From NCBI RefSeq assembly GCF_026262625.1, contig NZ_SHNN01000001.1, positions 1,054,001 to 1,118,000 of the forward strand: a stretch of 64,000 nt of DNA, written 5' to 3'. The DNA comes from Candidatus Litorirhabdus singularis (GTDB lineage: Bacteria; Pseudomonadota; Gammaproteobacteria; Pseudomonadales; Halieaceae). Of the stretch, positions 33,601-42,522 are shown piece after piece. The stretch's first letter is position 1. The number at the start of each line of letters is the position of its first letter. The position numbers and the translations under genes are program-made. The notes under the pieces are model-generated. The model saw only the letters and a program-made list of their open reading frames with translations, had not been told where the DNA came from and did not search any database.

Positions 33601-36072
33601 ATGCTTAAGCTACAACACAAACCCATATGTTTGGCGGTCGCAGCGGTTGTCGCAGCGATGGGCCAGCCCGTGCTGGCGCAAGGCGGCGACGAAAAGGTTA
33701 TTGAAGAAGTTATAACCATTGGTACTCGGAGCTCCAAGCCTCGTTCGGCGACAGATTCGCCGGTTCCGGTTGATGTATTCAGTTCCAGTGATCTTAGTGC
33801 CGGCGGTAACTCGGTTGATTTGACCGATAACCTCAAGTCCTTGATCCCTTCTTATACCGCCATACCCGCTACCGGAGACGGCTCGGCGTTTATTCGAGCC
33901 ACTTCGCTGCGTGGTATGTCTTCAGACCAAACCTTGATTTTGGTTAACGGCAAGCGCCGGCATCGTGCCGCGCTGGTGCAGGATTTGTCCTCGGCCGCAG
34001 GTCGGGGTGCCCACGCACCGGATATCGGCATGATTCCCAGCATGGGCGTCAAAAGTGTTGAAGTTCTCAGAGATGGCGCCGCTGCCCAGTATGGTTCTGA
34101 TGCGATCGCTGGTGTCATCAATTTCCAGATGAAAGATGACTCTGAAGGCGGCGAAGTCATGGTTCAGTACGGCGAATTTTTCGATGACGAGCAGAGCATG
34201 AAAATTGGCGCCAACGGTGGTGTTGCGCTAGGCGACAATGGTTTTCTTAACCTGACGCTTGAGCATACCGATAACGATGCGTTGTCGCGCGGTTTTCAGC
34301 GTGCCAATGCCCAGTCTGCTATTGACCTCGGTGCTGAAGGCATCGGTGCAGACTCTCCCTTTGGTGATGCACCTCTGGCGCAAAGCTGGGGTCGTCCAGA
34401 GACACAGGCTACGCGCTTCTTCTTGAATGCAGGCTTTGATATCAGCGATAGCACTCGACTCTACGCGTTTGGTAACTATGCCGAAGCCGAGGGCCGTTAC
34501 CGCTTCTTCTTCCGCGAGCCCAACAACCCTGTTGATGGGCTGGATGGTACGTTGCAAAGCCTGGTCGATGACCATGGCTACTCGGGTGATCTGCTGGAGA
34601 CAGGCTATACACCTTTCCTCGACGGCGAGCAGGAAGACATGAGCCTGGTGTTGGGTATCAAGGGCGAGGCTGGCGCGATCTTTTATGACCTGAGTGCTGC
34701 GTATGGTATGAATACGCTGGACTATTTCTTGAATAACACGACCAACCACACGCTAGGCCTTGGCGCCGATGGAGAACCGTTGCAACGGAACTTCCAGGTC
34801 GGTGGGTTTGAGCAGGAAGAAACCAACGTCAACGCCGATTTCTCCATGCCCGTCAGCGATACCGTGAACGTTGCGTTTGGCGCGGAATGGCGTGAGGAAA
34901 CTTTCACCATTAATTCCGGCGAAGAGAACAGTTACATTGGTGCGGGCGCCAGTGGCCTTAGCGGCTTTGAGCCGCAGGACTCGGGCGATTTCTCCCGTGA
35001 TAACTGGGGTATCTACGCTGATGTGGAATGGGATGTCTCTGACGCCTTCATGATACAGGGTGCTTTGCGCTACGAAGACTTCTCTGACTTTGGTGATACT
35101 ACCAACGGAAAACTGGCGGCCCGTTGGACACTCTCAGATGCGTTTACACTGCGTGCTGCAGCGTCTACCGGTTTCCATGCGCCAACACCAGGGCAGGCTA
35201 ATTTGCGTACCACCACCACCACTTTTGACGGCATCACCGGTCAGCAGGTAGAAGAAGGCTTGCTCCCGCCAACGAGTCCTGTTGCCGTGCTTAATGGCGG
35301 TCAGCCCTTAACCGAGGAAAAGGCGGTCAACTATAGCTTTGGTTTTACCAGCAATATTGGCGAAAACACCAGCTTAACCGTAGACGCTTACTTGATTGAG
35401 GTTGAAGACCGTATTTATCGCACCGGTGATATTCCTGTAGCTGGCGTTCCAGGCGCGGCAATCAGCTTTTACACTAATGCGCTTGATGTTGAATCCAAAG
35501 GTATTGATGTGGTCTTAACATCTGGCTGGGACTGGGGCGATTCTGCCAGTACCGACTTGAGCTTTGCCTTTAACTACAATGAGTTTGAGGTAACCGATCA
35601 GCAGGCAGTGCAGCGCCCGGGTGGACTGGATCCCATTTTGCCGGTGAATGCGCGCGCGATTGGCAATATCGAGAACAACTATCCTGATCAGCGCTGGGTG
35701 CTGACGGCTAATACCTTCTTTGGCGATAACTGGAACTTCCTGATTCGGGCCAACTTCTACGGCGATCACTATGATGAAGCTGGAACAGTCGGCGGTGCGC
35801 TGGTTGATGCTGATGATCCGAGTGCGGGTATTGTGCCTGGTTCGGAAAGTCAGAAGATTGGCGAGACCATCTTCATTGATCTGGAGTTGGGCTGGGATGT
35901 TACTGACAATGTGCGTCTGACCGCAGGTGGCATGAATATCTTTGATGAATATCCTGATGAAACCAACGCGCCGTTCCGTAATAACCAGAGCGCGGGCTTA
36001 CCCTACCCGCGTCGTAGTGCAGCGAACTACGAAGGTGGTTCATGGTACCTGCGTGCGGCTTATCGCTGGTAA
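33601..36072 (+). CDS. TonB-dependent outer membrane receptor
   Basis: An 823-residue outer-membrane receptor. A signal peptide ends at AMGQPVLA|QG. The TonB box and plug follow: DSPVPVDVFSSSDL, TSLRGMSSDQTLILVNGKRR, and VEVLRDGAAAQYGSDAIAGVINF, all standard for the plug. The rest is a beta-barrel ending in RAAYRW with an aromatic C-terminus. The order resembles receptors in aerobic marine proteobacteria that take up complex nutrients. Ligand is unknown, and no adjacent ABC or TonB genes help. It is alone with a strong SD and a terminator after it. Confidence 0.93.
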   Translation: MLKLQHKPICLAVAAVVAAMGQPVLAQGGDEKVIEEVITIGTRSSKPRSATDSPVPVDVFSSSDLSAGGNSVDLTDNLKSLIPSYTAIPATGDGSAFIRATSLRGMSSDQTLILVNGKRRHRAALVQDLSSAAGRGAHAPDIGMIPSMGVKSVEVLRDGAAAQYGSDAIAGVINFQMKDDSEGGEVMVQYGEFFDDEQSMKIGANGGVALGDNGFLNLTLEHTDNDALSRGFQRANAQSAIDLGAEGIGADSPFGDAPLAQSWGRPETQATRFFLNAGFDISDSTRLYAFGNYAEAEGRYRFFFREPNNPVDGLDGTLQSLVDDHGYSGDLLETGYTPFLDGEQEDMSLVLGIKGEAGAIFYDLSAAYGMNTLDYFLNNTTNHTLGLGADGEPLQRNFQVGGFEQEETNVNADFSMPVSDTVNVAFGAEWREETFTINSGEENSYIGAGASGLSGFEPQDSGDFSRDNWGIYADVEWDVSDAFMIQGALRYEDFSDFGDTTNGKLAARWTLSDAFTLRAAASTGFHAPTPGQANLRTTTTTFDGITGQQVEEGLLPPTSPVAVLNGGQPLTEEKAVNYSFGFTSNIGENTSLTVDAYLIEVEDRIYRTGDIPVAGVPGAAISFYTNALDVESKGIDVVLTSGWDWGDSASTDLSFAFNYNEFEVTDQQAVQRPGGLDPILPVNARAIGNIENNYPDQRWVLTANTFFGDNWNFLIRANFYGDHYDEAGTVGGALVDADDPSAGIVPGSESQKIGETIFIDLELGWDVTDNVRLTAGGMNIFDEYPDETNAPFRNNQSAGLPYPRRSAANYEGGSWYLRAAYRW

Positions 36073-36106
36073 GGTCAGTTCCGCCTAGGCGGACACGCGT
36101 AATAGT

Positions 36107-36143
36107 AAAAGACCAGCCGGTTTACCGTGCTGGTCTTTTTTTT
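36107..36143 (+). terminator. Rho-independent terminator of the TonB-dependent receptor gene
   Basis: AAAAGACCAGC (36107-36117) and GCTGGTCTTTT (36129-36139) form an 11-bp perfect stem with an 11-base loop. A T-run continues to 36143 on the plus strand. It comes 35 bases after the receptor stop. The A-tract on the other side could make it work on the minus strand as well. Confidence 0.88.
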
Positions 36144-36153
36144 GATCTGTTGG

Positions 36154-36193
36154 TGAGTAGAGCTAAGTAGAGCTGAGTAGAGCGCAGTAGAGT
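36154..36193. repeat. Four tandem 10-base repeats
   Basis: A 10-base unit is repeated head to tail: TGAGTAGAGC, TAAGTAGAGC, TGAGTAGAGC and GCAGTAGAGT. The common core is AGTAGAG, with a period of one helical turn. It lies between the receptor terminator and the end of the convergent CRP-like gene. It is not coding. Replication slippage or a binding array are the two simple readings. Confidence 0.8.
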
Positions 36194-36263
36194 GGTTTTG
36201 GGTCTGGTACGCAGTAGTGGGGAGTCGTTGGGTTAAGAAGGAAAGACAGGGGTAACTGCAGAA

Positions 36264-36294
36264 GCCGCCCCGTGCTCTGGTGGCAGGGGGCGGC
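36264..36294. repeat. GC-rich inverted repeat near the CRP-like stop
   Basis: GCCGCCCC (36264-36271) and GGGGCGGC (36287-36294) form an 8-bp stem over a 15-base loop, six bases after the CRP-like gene stop on the minus strand. Without a good T-run on that strand, termination is unsure. Confidence 0.45.
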
Positions 36295-36299
36295 CTGTT

Positions 36300-36938
36300 T
36301 TAGCGTGTACCCAGAACCACCATCGTATGTCCGGCCACCTGCACCATGCCTTCTTGTTCCAGCACTTTCAGAATGCGGCCTGCCACTTCTCTGGAACAAC
36401 CGACGATACGGCCTAGCTCTTGGCGTGACACCTTGATTTGCATGCCGTCCGGATGCGTCATCGCGTCGGGCTCTTTACAGAGATCGTAAAGCGCGTTGGT
36501 TATGCGCCCCTTGGCATCAACGAAAGCGAGGTCATGCAGTTTCTTGGTGGCGTTGGTCAGCCGGTCGGCCATTTGCGCGCCAATGGCGTAGAGAATTTCT
36601 GGAAACTGCTCTTTCACTTCATAAAAGCGCTCGTACGAAATCTCTGCGACCTCACAGTTAGTCTTGGCCTGAATGCTGGCCTCGCGAACTTTGTCGACGC
36701 GTTTATAGAGTCCTACCTCCCCAAAGAAGTCTCCTGGATTCACGTAGGTCACGACCATGTCCTGACCCTCTTCGCTTTTGATCACTACTGAGAGAGATCC
36801 CTCCAGTACGAAGAAAAACGACTCGCTGGGCTCTCCGGCGCTAACCAGAGTGGTGCGAGATTTGAAAGTGCGGCGCTGGCAATGATCGAGAAAACTCTCG
36901 ATATTGGGCAGCAAGTTGCGTACACGGGCGTTGATCAC
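36300..36938 (-). CDS. CRP/Vfr-like transcription regulator
   Basis: A 212-residue CRP-family regulator. An N-terminal cyclic-nucleotide-fold domain (GDFFGEVGLYKRVD) precedes a dimerisation helix and an HTH of Vfr type (SRQELGRIVGCSREVAGRILKVLEQEG). The C-half reads like Vfr: QMADRL, DAMTHPDGMQIK, TMVVLGTR. The GTG at 36938 has AAGG upstream; a TTG at 36995 would add 19 residues. The cAMP-contact residues differ: R85-E86 stands where E. coli CRP has R82-S83, and the C-helix has Ala-Thr for Thr127-Ser128. Xanthomonas Clp, which uses c-di-GMP, shows an R-E pair there too. The ligand may not be cAMP. Confidence 0.88.
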   Translation of the reverse strand: MINARVRNLLPNIESFLDHCQRRTFKSRTTLVSAGEPSESFFFVLEGSLSVVIKSEEGQDMVVTYVNPGDFFGEVGLYKRVDKVREASIQAKTNCEVAEISYERFYEVKEQFPEILYAIGAQMADRLTNATKKLHDLAFVDAKGRITNALYDLCKEPDAMTHPDGMQIKVSRQELGRIVGCSREVAGRILKVLEQEGMVQVAGHTMVVLGTR

Positions 36939-37308
36939 AATAAGAAGCCTTTTGTTATATCCCCGTCGGGTAGTGTAAAACGTGAAGCCCCCCAAAAACA
37001 GCTCTATTTGGGGTTAGCGGCTACTTCAACGGCTGGTTAGACGTTATTTTTTGTTGCTGGGGCTCAGAAAGGCAATATTAGGCGGCAAGCGTTGAACTCA
37101 GTAGACGTTCGGCCCCCATCCGGTTAGCCATAGAAACTAACTTTGCAGGAGCGATTCGGCTTTATATCGAGTACCTCACCGCGCTGGGACTGCGGTGCAT
37201 CTAGCCGCTGATAATGGTTTACTGGTTATAGTGTGCGGCACTTGTCCGCGTGTAAGTTAATACTTGAGTCTGATGACCCATCCGGCGCCAAGGTCAGGAG
37301 GCAGTACC
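36939..37308. other. Divergent intergenic region, CRP-like gene to isochorismatase-like gene
   Basis: 370 bases upstream of both genes. I see no small gene and no strong inverted repeat. AGGAGG at 37296-37301 is the SD of the plus-strand gene. Both promoters should be here but I could not place them. Confidence 0.5.
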
Positions 37309-37914
37309 ATGGATCTCAAACGCAGCAGTCTCGGTTTAGGCCAGCGCCCGGCTTTGATTCTGGTAGATATGATTAACGGCTTCACCGATTCCGGTTGCCC
37401 ACTGGGCACTGACTGCCCCGAGGTGGTCGCGGCCAACGTCAGCCTGTTAAGCGCTTTTCGCCAGCTGCAGTTACCCGTGTTTTTTACCACGGTAGTATTT
37501 CACGATGAGACTACCGCGAGTGTTTTCCGAGCGCGAGTTGAGGCTCTGAATGTCTTGCAGCCAGGGTCGCACTGGGTTGCGGTCGATACACGGTTGGCTC
37601 CTGCAGTAAATGAAGCTGTAGTAGAGAAACAATGGGCCAGCGCCTTCTTCGGCACGGACCTTGACCAACAGTTGCGCGCGGCCGGCGCCGATTCTCTAGT
37701 GGTAACGGGTCTCACTACCAGCGGTTGCGTGCGTGCGACCGTGGTTGATGGGCTGCAATTCAATTATCCGGTGGTGGTAGCGGCCGAGGCCGTGGGCGAT
37801 CGCAACCCGGACGCCCATGCGGCCAATCTATTTGATATGAATGCCAAATATGCGGATGTCTTGCCTTTGGCGGAGGTGCTAGCGAGCCTGCGTCTTGCGC
37901 ACGAGTCGGCCTGA
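37309..37914 (+). CDS. Isochorismatase-family cysteine hydrolase
   Basis: A 201-residue alpha/beta hydrolase of the isochorismatase-like family. The catalytic triad can be seen: Asp in LILVDMINGF, Lys in AVVEKQWASAFFGTDL, and Cys in LTTSGCVRATVVDG. The following VVAAEAVGDRNPDAH is typical of the amidase branch, which includes N-carbamoylsarcosine amidase and nicotinamidase-like enzymes. The ATG at 37309 has AGGAGG seven bases upstream; a TTG at 37264 is less likely. No siderophore genes are near, so an amidase role is more likely than isochorismate cleavage. Substrate unknown. Confidence 0.87.
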   Translation: MDLKRSSLGLGQRPALILVDMINGFTDSGCPLGTDCPEVVAANVSLLSAFRQLQLPVFFTTVVFHDETTASVFRARVEALNVLQPGSHWVAVDTRLAPAVNEAVVEKQWASAFFGTDLDQQLRAAGADSLVVTGLTTSGCVRATVVDGLQFNYPVVVAAEAVGDRNPDAHAANLFDMNAKYADVLPLAEVLASLRLAHESA

Positions 37915-37946
37915 TAGCCTCGCCATGACTGGGGTTTGACCTTTTC

Positions 37947-37980
37947 GAATCTACCGCACAACGCCTTCGCGGGTAGATTC
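37947..37980. repeat. Inverted repeat after the isochorismatase-like gene
   Basis: GAATCTACC (37947-37955) and GGTAGATTC (37972-37980) make a 9-bp perfect stem over a 16-base loop. It begins 33 bases past the stop. No T-run follows on either strand, so termination is uncertain. Confidence 0.45.
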
Positions 37981-38063
37981 AACCCGATGTAATCATGATC
38001 AAGAGCAAGGTTGTTTCCCACTAGACTGCTATATTTTTGACTGTATCTGCACAGGGGTAATCT

Positions 38064-40472
38064 ATGGCGCTGATGGAACTTACAACCGCACAGCTTTATC
38101 GAAACTGTGACCTGACCGCGTCCAGCTTTGGTAATACGGGCGAGCTGGAGCCGTTGCAGCAGCCGCTAGGCCAGTCGCGGGCGTTGGATGCGCTTGAGTT
38201 CGGAGTCGATATTCAGCGGCGCGGTTTCAATATATTTGCGTTCGGACCCAGTGGCCTGGGCAAGCACCAGCTGGTGCGCGATGTGCTCGGTAAGCAGAGC
38301 ACTAATGGCTGGGTCCAATATGATTGGTGCTACGTCAGCAATTTTTCAGACCCGGCCAAGCCGCGTTTGCTGCAGCTGCCGGCTGGAGTTGGCAGCGAAC
38401 TTGAGGAGGATATGCTGCAGTTGATAGAGGATCTTTTGACGTCTCTTCCCTCTACCTTTCACAGCGAAGAGTATCGCAATCGACTCCAGGATATCGAAGG
38501 CGAGATGATGGAGCGCTCCGAAGAAGCTTTCTCGACGTTGGGTGCCCGTGCCCGCGAACGCGATGTTGCGCTGTTACGCACTCCGGCGGGCTACACCCTG
38601 GCACCCATTGCTGATGGAGAGGTGATTACTCCGGAGCAGTTTGCCAAACTTAGCGAGGAAGAGCAGACAAAACTGCAGGAAGTTATAGCGGAATTGCAGG
38701 TGGATTTGCAGGAGGTGGTGAGCCAGTTACCGATGATTAAGCGGGAAGGCAGCCACCGAATCAAGGATCTGAATCGGGAAATTACTCAGCTGACTGTGGA
38801 GCAGTTTATTGCCTGGTTGGACAAAAAGTACGCGGAATATCCATCGATTGTAGATTACCTGACGCAAGTGAAGAATTTTGCGATTGAGAATGCAGAAGAG
38901 TTTTTACCCGAGGAGGAGGGCGCGGAAAACGAGCACGTTAAACAGCAGGCCAAGAACTATGCTGCCTTCAGGGTTAATGTGCTGGTGGACAATACTGGAG
39001 CTACGGGACAGCCGGTTGTCTATGAGGAGAATCCGACTTACCAGAATCTGATAGGCCGAGTGGAATATGTGTCGCAGATGGGCACTTTACTCACTGACTT
39101 CACACTGATTAAACCGGGCTCCTTGCATCGCGCTAACGGCGGCTACCTGATTGTGGAGGCACGGAAGCTACTCAGTCATATGTATGCCTGGGAGGGCCTC
39201 AAACAAGCGCTGCGCGCGGGCGAGATCAAAATTGCATCCCTGCAGGAAATACTGAGTATGAACAGCACGGTTTCACTGGAGCCCGAAAGCGTGCCGCTTG
39301 AGGTCAAGGTGATCCTGCTGGGTGAGCCGTTTATCTACTATATGATGAATCACTATGATCCCGAGTTCCGGCAGCTTTTTCACGTGGCGGCGGACTTTTC
39401 TGCGGACATGCCTTGGCAGGAAGAAAACCTGCTGTTGTTTGCGCGAGCGATAGCCGGTTGTCAGCAGCGCGAGGGGTTATTGCCGATCGACCGTCATGCG
39501 GTGCAACTGATCATTGAACAGACTGCGCGCTGGGCGGGGGATACCGAAAAGCTCTCACTGAATCAGGACAATCTCGGATTGCTGCTGGAAGAATCCGACT
39601 ATTGGTCGCGGCGTAACGGACATGAGGTGATAGGCCGTGATGATGTGATTGCGGCGATAGAAAAACATGACATGCGTCGTAGCAGTTTACGGGAGTTGCT
39701 GCAGGAACAAGTGCTACGGGATATTCGCCTGATCGATACCAGTGGCAGCAAAATTGCTCAGATTAATGGCCTGTCGGTATTATCGCAGGGTGACTACAGC
39801 ATTGGAGCACCGGCCCGCATAACGGCAACGGCGCGGCTTGGCGCTGGAAAAGTTGTGGATATTGAGCGTGAGAGCAAGCTGGGTGGTGAGATTCATAGTA
39901 AGGCGGTGATGATCATTTCGGCCTACCTGGCAAGTACCTATGCCAGCGATGGGCCGCTGGCATTATCCGCCAGTCTGGTGTTTGAGCAATCTTACGGCGG
40001 AGTGGATGGTGACAGCGCCAGCTGCGCTGAGGTATGCGTACTGTTGTCGGCGATCGCGGCGCTACCACTGGCGCAAAATCTGGCGGTGACTGGTTCGATG
40101 AACCAGTTTGGTGAGGTGCAGGCCATCGGTGGTGTTAACGAAAAAATTGAAGGTTTTTTTGATATTTGCGCGGCGCGCGGACTCAGTGGCGATCAAGGCG
40201 TGATCATTCCCGCCGCCAATCAGCCTCACCTGATGTTAAAGCCGGCGGTAACAAGTGCGGTTGAGGCGGGTCAATTTCATGTCTATACGGCGTCTCATGT
40301 TGAACAAGTGATGGAGAAACTGAGCGGGTTAGCAGCCGGGCGTGAAGCTGACGGCTTTGCAGCAGGCAGCTTCAACCGTCTGGTTTTAGATCGTATCCAT
40401 GAGTTACAGAACCTGCAGGCCGCTCTGGCCGGACCTGAAAAGAGTCAGAATGGTGATAGAGAAACCAGATAA
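38064..40472 (+). CDS. LonB-type ATP-dependent protease (Lon-related AAA+)
   Basis: An 802-residue cytoplasmic AAA+ protease of the Lon-related AAA_32 family. Walker A is GPSGLGKHQLVRDV near residue 70. The middle carries a long insertion (about 110-300, with helical EEEGAENEHVKQQ). The C-terminal Lon protease domain has Ser in DGDSASCAE and Lys in GGVNEKIEG, the Ser-Lys dyad. The family degrades selected or damaged proteins with ATP. It is followed with a 23-base overlap by a small USP-like gene, so the two are co-translated. It is not the classic Lon of E. coli, which has a different N-domain. Confidence 0.9.
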   Translation: MALMELTTAQLYRNCDLTASSFGNTGELEPLQQPLGQSRALDALEFGVDIQRRGFNIFAFGPSGLGKHQLVRDVLGKQSTNGWVQYDWCYVSNFSDPAKPRLLQLPAGVGSELEEDMLQLIEDLLTSLPSTFHSEEYRNRLQDIEGEMMERSEEAFSTLGARARERDVALLRTPAGYTLAPIADGEVITPEQFAKLSEEEQTKLQEVIAELQVDLQEVVSQLPMIKREGSHRIKDLNREITQLTVEQFIAWLDKKYAEYPSIVDYLTQVKNFAIENAEEFLPEEEGAENEHVKQQAKNYAAFRVNVLVDNTGATGQPVVYEENPTYQNLIGRVEYVSQMGTLLTDFTLIKPGSLHRANGGYLIVEARKLLSHMYAWEGLKQALRAGEIKIASLQEILSMNSTVSLEPESVPLEVKVILLGEPFIYYMMNHYDPEFRQLFHVAADFSADMPWQEENLLLFARAIAGCQQREGLLPIDRHAVQLIIEQTARWAGDTEKLSLNQDNLGLLLEESDYWSRRNGHEVIGRDDVIAAIEKHDMRRSSLRELLQEQVLRDIRLIDTSGSKIAQINGLSVLSQGDYSIGAPARITATARLGAGKVVDIERESKLGGEIHSKAVMIISAYLASTYASDGPLALSASLVFEQSYGGVDGDSASCAEVCVLLSAIAALPLAQNLAVTGSMNQFGEVQAIGGVNEKIEGFFDICAARGLSGDQGVIIPAANQPHLMLKPAVTSAVEAGQFHVYTASHVEQVMEKLSGLAAGREADGFAAGSFNRLVLDRIHELQNLQAALAGPEKSQNGDRETR

Positions 40473-41214
40473 GCAGACTCGTGAGGATGCCAGCGCTGAG
40501 GTTTTGGTGGTGGTGGACACGCACTGCCAATGGTTAGTTCCGGTTGAGTTGGCGGTTACCTTCGCGGCTGCCCGCAGTGCGAGCTTACGCGGAATTTTCG
40601 TCGACGATGCGCAATTGCAACGTGTTGCCGAGCTGCCTTTCGCCCGCGAAGTTACTCTGCTTGGCGCACAGCCCAGGGCCTTGGGGCAGAAACAGTTAAG
40701 CCGCTCCATGCTCGACGTTTCCCAGCGCTTTCAGCGTTTACTATCAGAGCGCGCGCAACCGTTGGCAGTGGCGTACTCATTCGCCATGGTGAGTGATCGT
40801 CAGCAGGCACTCGCCATGGCGCTCTCGCAGGGAGCGGACTTGCTTATCATTGGCCAGCCACGGGTTTTGCCTCTGCCCACGTCTCGACCGTTGCGCGTAT
40901 TGTTGCTGCCGGCTGCCAGCGGTGATCTGCTGTCAGCGCTGGCAGTGCTGTTAGACCTTGAGCCGGATCGACCTGCCGAAGTGCTGGTGGTCGAAGCACA
41001 GCGGGGGGATTCTTGCGGTGAACAACTTGCTTGCCTGCGCCAGCGCTTTGCTTTTATGCACACCCGCGAGGCAGACGCAGAGGCTTTGCACGGTTTGTTG
41101 AATGCAACGGGTCAGAACTCCCTGGACTACGTGCTGGTGGCACGGCTGGCTCCGGCAGAGTTGCTGGCACAGGTGTTAAACTTGGCGAGTTGTCCAATCC
41201 TGGTTACTGCCTAG
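40450..41214 (+). CDS. Uncharacterised protein, distantly USP-like
   Basis: A 254-residue soluble protein. It starts at the ATG at 40450, 23 bases before the LonB-type stop. The N-half reads AEVLVVVDTHCQWLVPVELAVTFAAA and GADLLIIGQPR, a beta-alpha-beta alternation like universal stress proteins. A second half begins with RPLRVLLLPAASGDLLSALAVLL and ends with LASCPILVTA, as a second repeat of the same kind would. No ATP-binding G-motif of USP is clear. The overlap with the protease gene suggests that it modulates or senses for that protease. This is inference only. Confidence 0.65.
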   Translation: MVIEKPDKQTREDASAEVLVVVDTHCQWLVPVELAVTFAAARSASLRGIFVDDAQLQRVAELPFAREVTLLGAQPRALGQKQLSRSMLDVSQRFQRLLSERAQPLAVAYSFAMVSDRQQALAMALSQGADLLIIGQPRVLPLPTSRPLRVLLLPAASGDLLSALAVLLDLEPDRPAEVLVVEAQRGDSCGEQLACLRQRFAFMHTREADAEALHGLLNATGQNSLDYVLVARLAPAELLAQVLNLASCPILVTA

Positions 41215-41364
41215 TTTCGCCAGAGTTGGCCGCTGAAGTGTCGTTAGCGTGTGGAACAGAGCCGATTAAAAAACTCCGCCAGGTTTTGCATGCATGCAGC
41301 GTACCCTGCATCAAAAAGTTATAATGCCGATCATCATAAAATATAAATTAATCAGCCTATTGCC

Positions 41365-41544
41365 ATGGATTCACTGATTGACAGATTTTTCAGCGCTCGT
41401 GATATCGATTCGTTCCGCTGTGGAGTATCGACGCTCTGGGACTACATAGGCTGCGATTTACAAAAGCCTGATGTTCAAGACAATGCAATTGCGCGTGGGT
41501 GTAAATGCCTGCCTGGCATGCGGCAGCTGGTTCAGGAATTATGA
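41365..41544 (+). CDS. Small ORF of 59 codons, coupled to the VOC gene
   Basis: The frame opens at ATG 41365 and closes at TGA 41542-41544. Its stop overlaps the ATG of the next gene (ATGA at 41541-41544), the usual sign of translational coupling. The peptide begins MDSLIDRFFSARDIDSF and has four Cys, two of them in GCKC. It has no hydrophobic helix. A TATAAT at 41320-41325 lies upstream, but there is no good SD. It could be a leader peptide or a real small protein, or chance. Confidence 0.35.
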   Translation: MDSLIDRFFSARDIDSFRCGVSTLWDYIGCDLQKPDVQDNAIARGCKCLPGMRQLVQEL

Positions 41545-42428
41545 TACCACTGGGCCCCAGTATCACCGGAACCCTTGTTACCAGTGATCTTAAGCAGACA
41601 GTAAGTGCTTACTGCGATTTTCTATCGACCAGCGTCTATGAAGACACGCAGGTCAGTCCCGAACAGGCAGTGCTGTGGGGTAAGCCCAAGTTGGCCGGCG
41701 CCTCCGTGGTGACTTTGGTGTCTCCCAGCGGTTACCCGTGGGTGCGTATTATTGGTCATCCGGAAGTGCTGCCAGCCAAACCCTTTCGCGAACTTGGCTG
41801 GATGGCGCTTGAGGTGTTGGTGGCTGACGTGGATGCTCTGGCTGCGCGACTCGCTGGGTCGCAGTTCGAAATTTTTCGTGCCCCGGCCAACCTCGACGAT
41901 AGTGGTGATGTACGTGCTATGCAGGTTATCGGCCCTGCGGGTGAAGTGTTGTATTTGACCCAGGTCAATGCCGAGATTCCGCCGTTTGAGGTGCCACAGG
42001 CGAGCTGTGATGTTGACCGGTTATTTATACCGGTCAGCTGCTGTCTGCGTCGCGACGAGGGGCTGGCTGTTTACCAAAAGCTGGGGGCTAACCAGAGCTG
42101 GAGTTTTGATACACGGATCGCCTCGATCAACAAGGCACTGGGCTTGAACCCTGAGATGCGGCACCCGGTGGCCACGGTGCAACTGGCCGGACGAAGTATG
42201 GTAGAGATTGATCAGTTGGGGGTGGCTAAACCAAGGCCGCCTAGCGGGGGTGGTTTTCCTGCGGGTATAGCGATGGTCAGCTTTCTGGTCGATGACCTGG
42301 ATGCCCTGAGTGTTCAGCCAGTATCCCCGCCGCGGACTCTGCCGGGAAAACTTTATCGCGGGCAGCGGGTGATGGTCTGCCGCGGCGCCGGCGGAGAGCT
42401 GATCGAACTGATTCAGGCGGTGCAGTGA
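41541..42428 (+). CDS. Two-module VOC-superfamily protein
   Basis: A 295-residue protein with two VOC-type halves. The first starts with GTLVTSDLKQTVSAYCDFL and ends with VIGPAGEVLYLTQV. The second runs from PVSCCLRRDEGLAVYQKLG to RGAGGELIELIQAVQ. Such tandem glyoxalase-like proteins often act as dioxygenases or isomerases on aromatic or CoA substrates. I chose the ATG at 41541, which has AGGA just upstream and overlaps the small ORF stop. The ATG at 41505 would give 12 more residues without support. Substrate unknown. It is followed by yebG after its SOS promoter. Confidence 0.72.
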   Translation: MIPLGPSITGTLVTSDLKQTVSAYCDFLSTSVYEDTQVSPEQAVLWGKPKLAGASVVTLVSPSGYPWVRIIGHPEVLPAKPFRELGWMALEVLVADVDALAARLAGSQFEIFRAPANLDDSGDVRAMQVIGPAGEVLYLTQVNAEIPPFEVPQASCDVDRLFIPVSCCLRRDEGLAVYQKLGANQSWSFDTRIASINKALGLNPEMRHPVATVQLAGRSMVEIDQLGVAKPRPPSGGGFPAGIAMVSFLVDDLDALSVQPVSPPRTLPGKLYRGQRVMVCRGAGGELIELIQAVQ

Positions 42429-42459
42429 AGCAAAGGCGCGGATTTAGCTGAAAAACCGC

Positions 42460-42488
42460 TTGCCTTTAATACTGTACGTATATACAGT
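42460..42488 (+). promoter_or_regulatory. SOS promoter with a perfect LexA box for yebG
   Basis: CTGT (42472-42475), eight bases, then ACAG (42484-42487) give the gammaproteobacterial LexA consensus CTGT-N8-ACAG, in a TA-rich alternating core. A -35-like TTGCCT (42460-42465) and a -10-like TACAGT (42483-42488) are 17 bases apart, so the box overlaps the -10. LexA binding would block RNA polymerase. Confidence 0.85.
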
Positions 42489-42522
42489 TTCTGTGATCGA
42501 ATTATAACGCACGAGGTGAACT

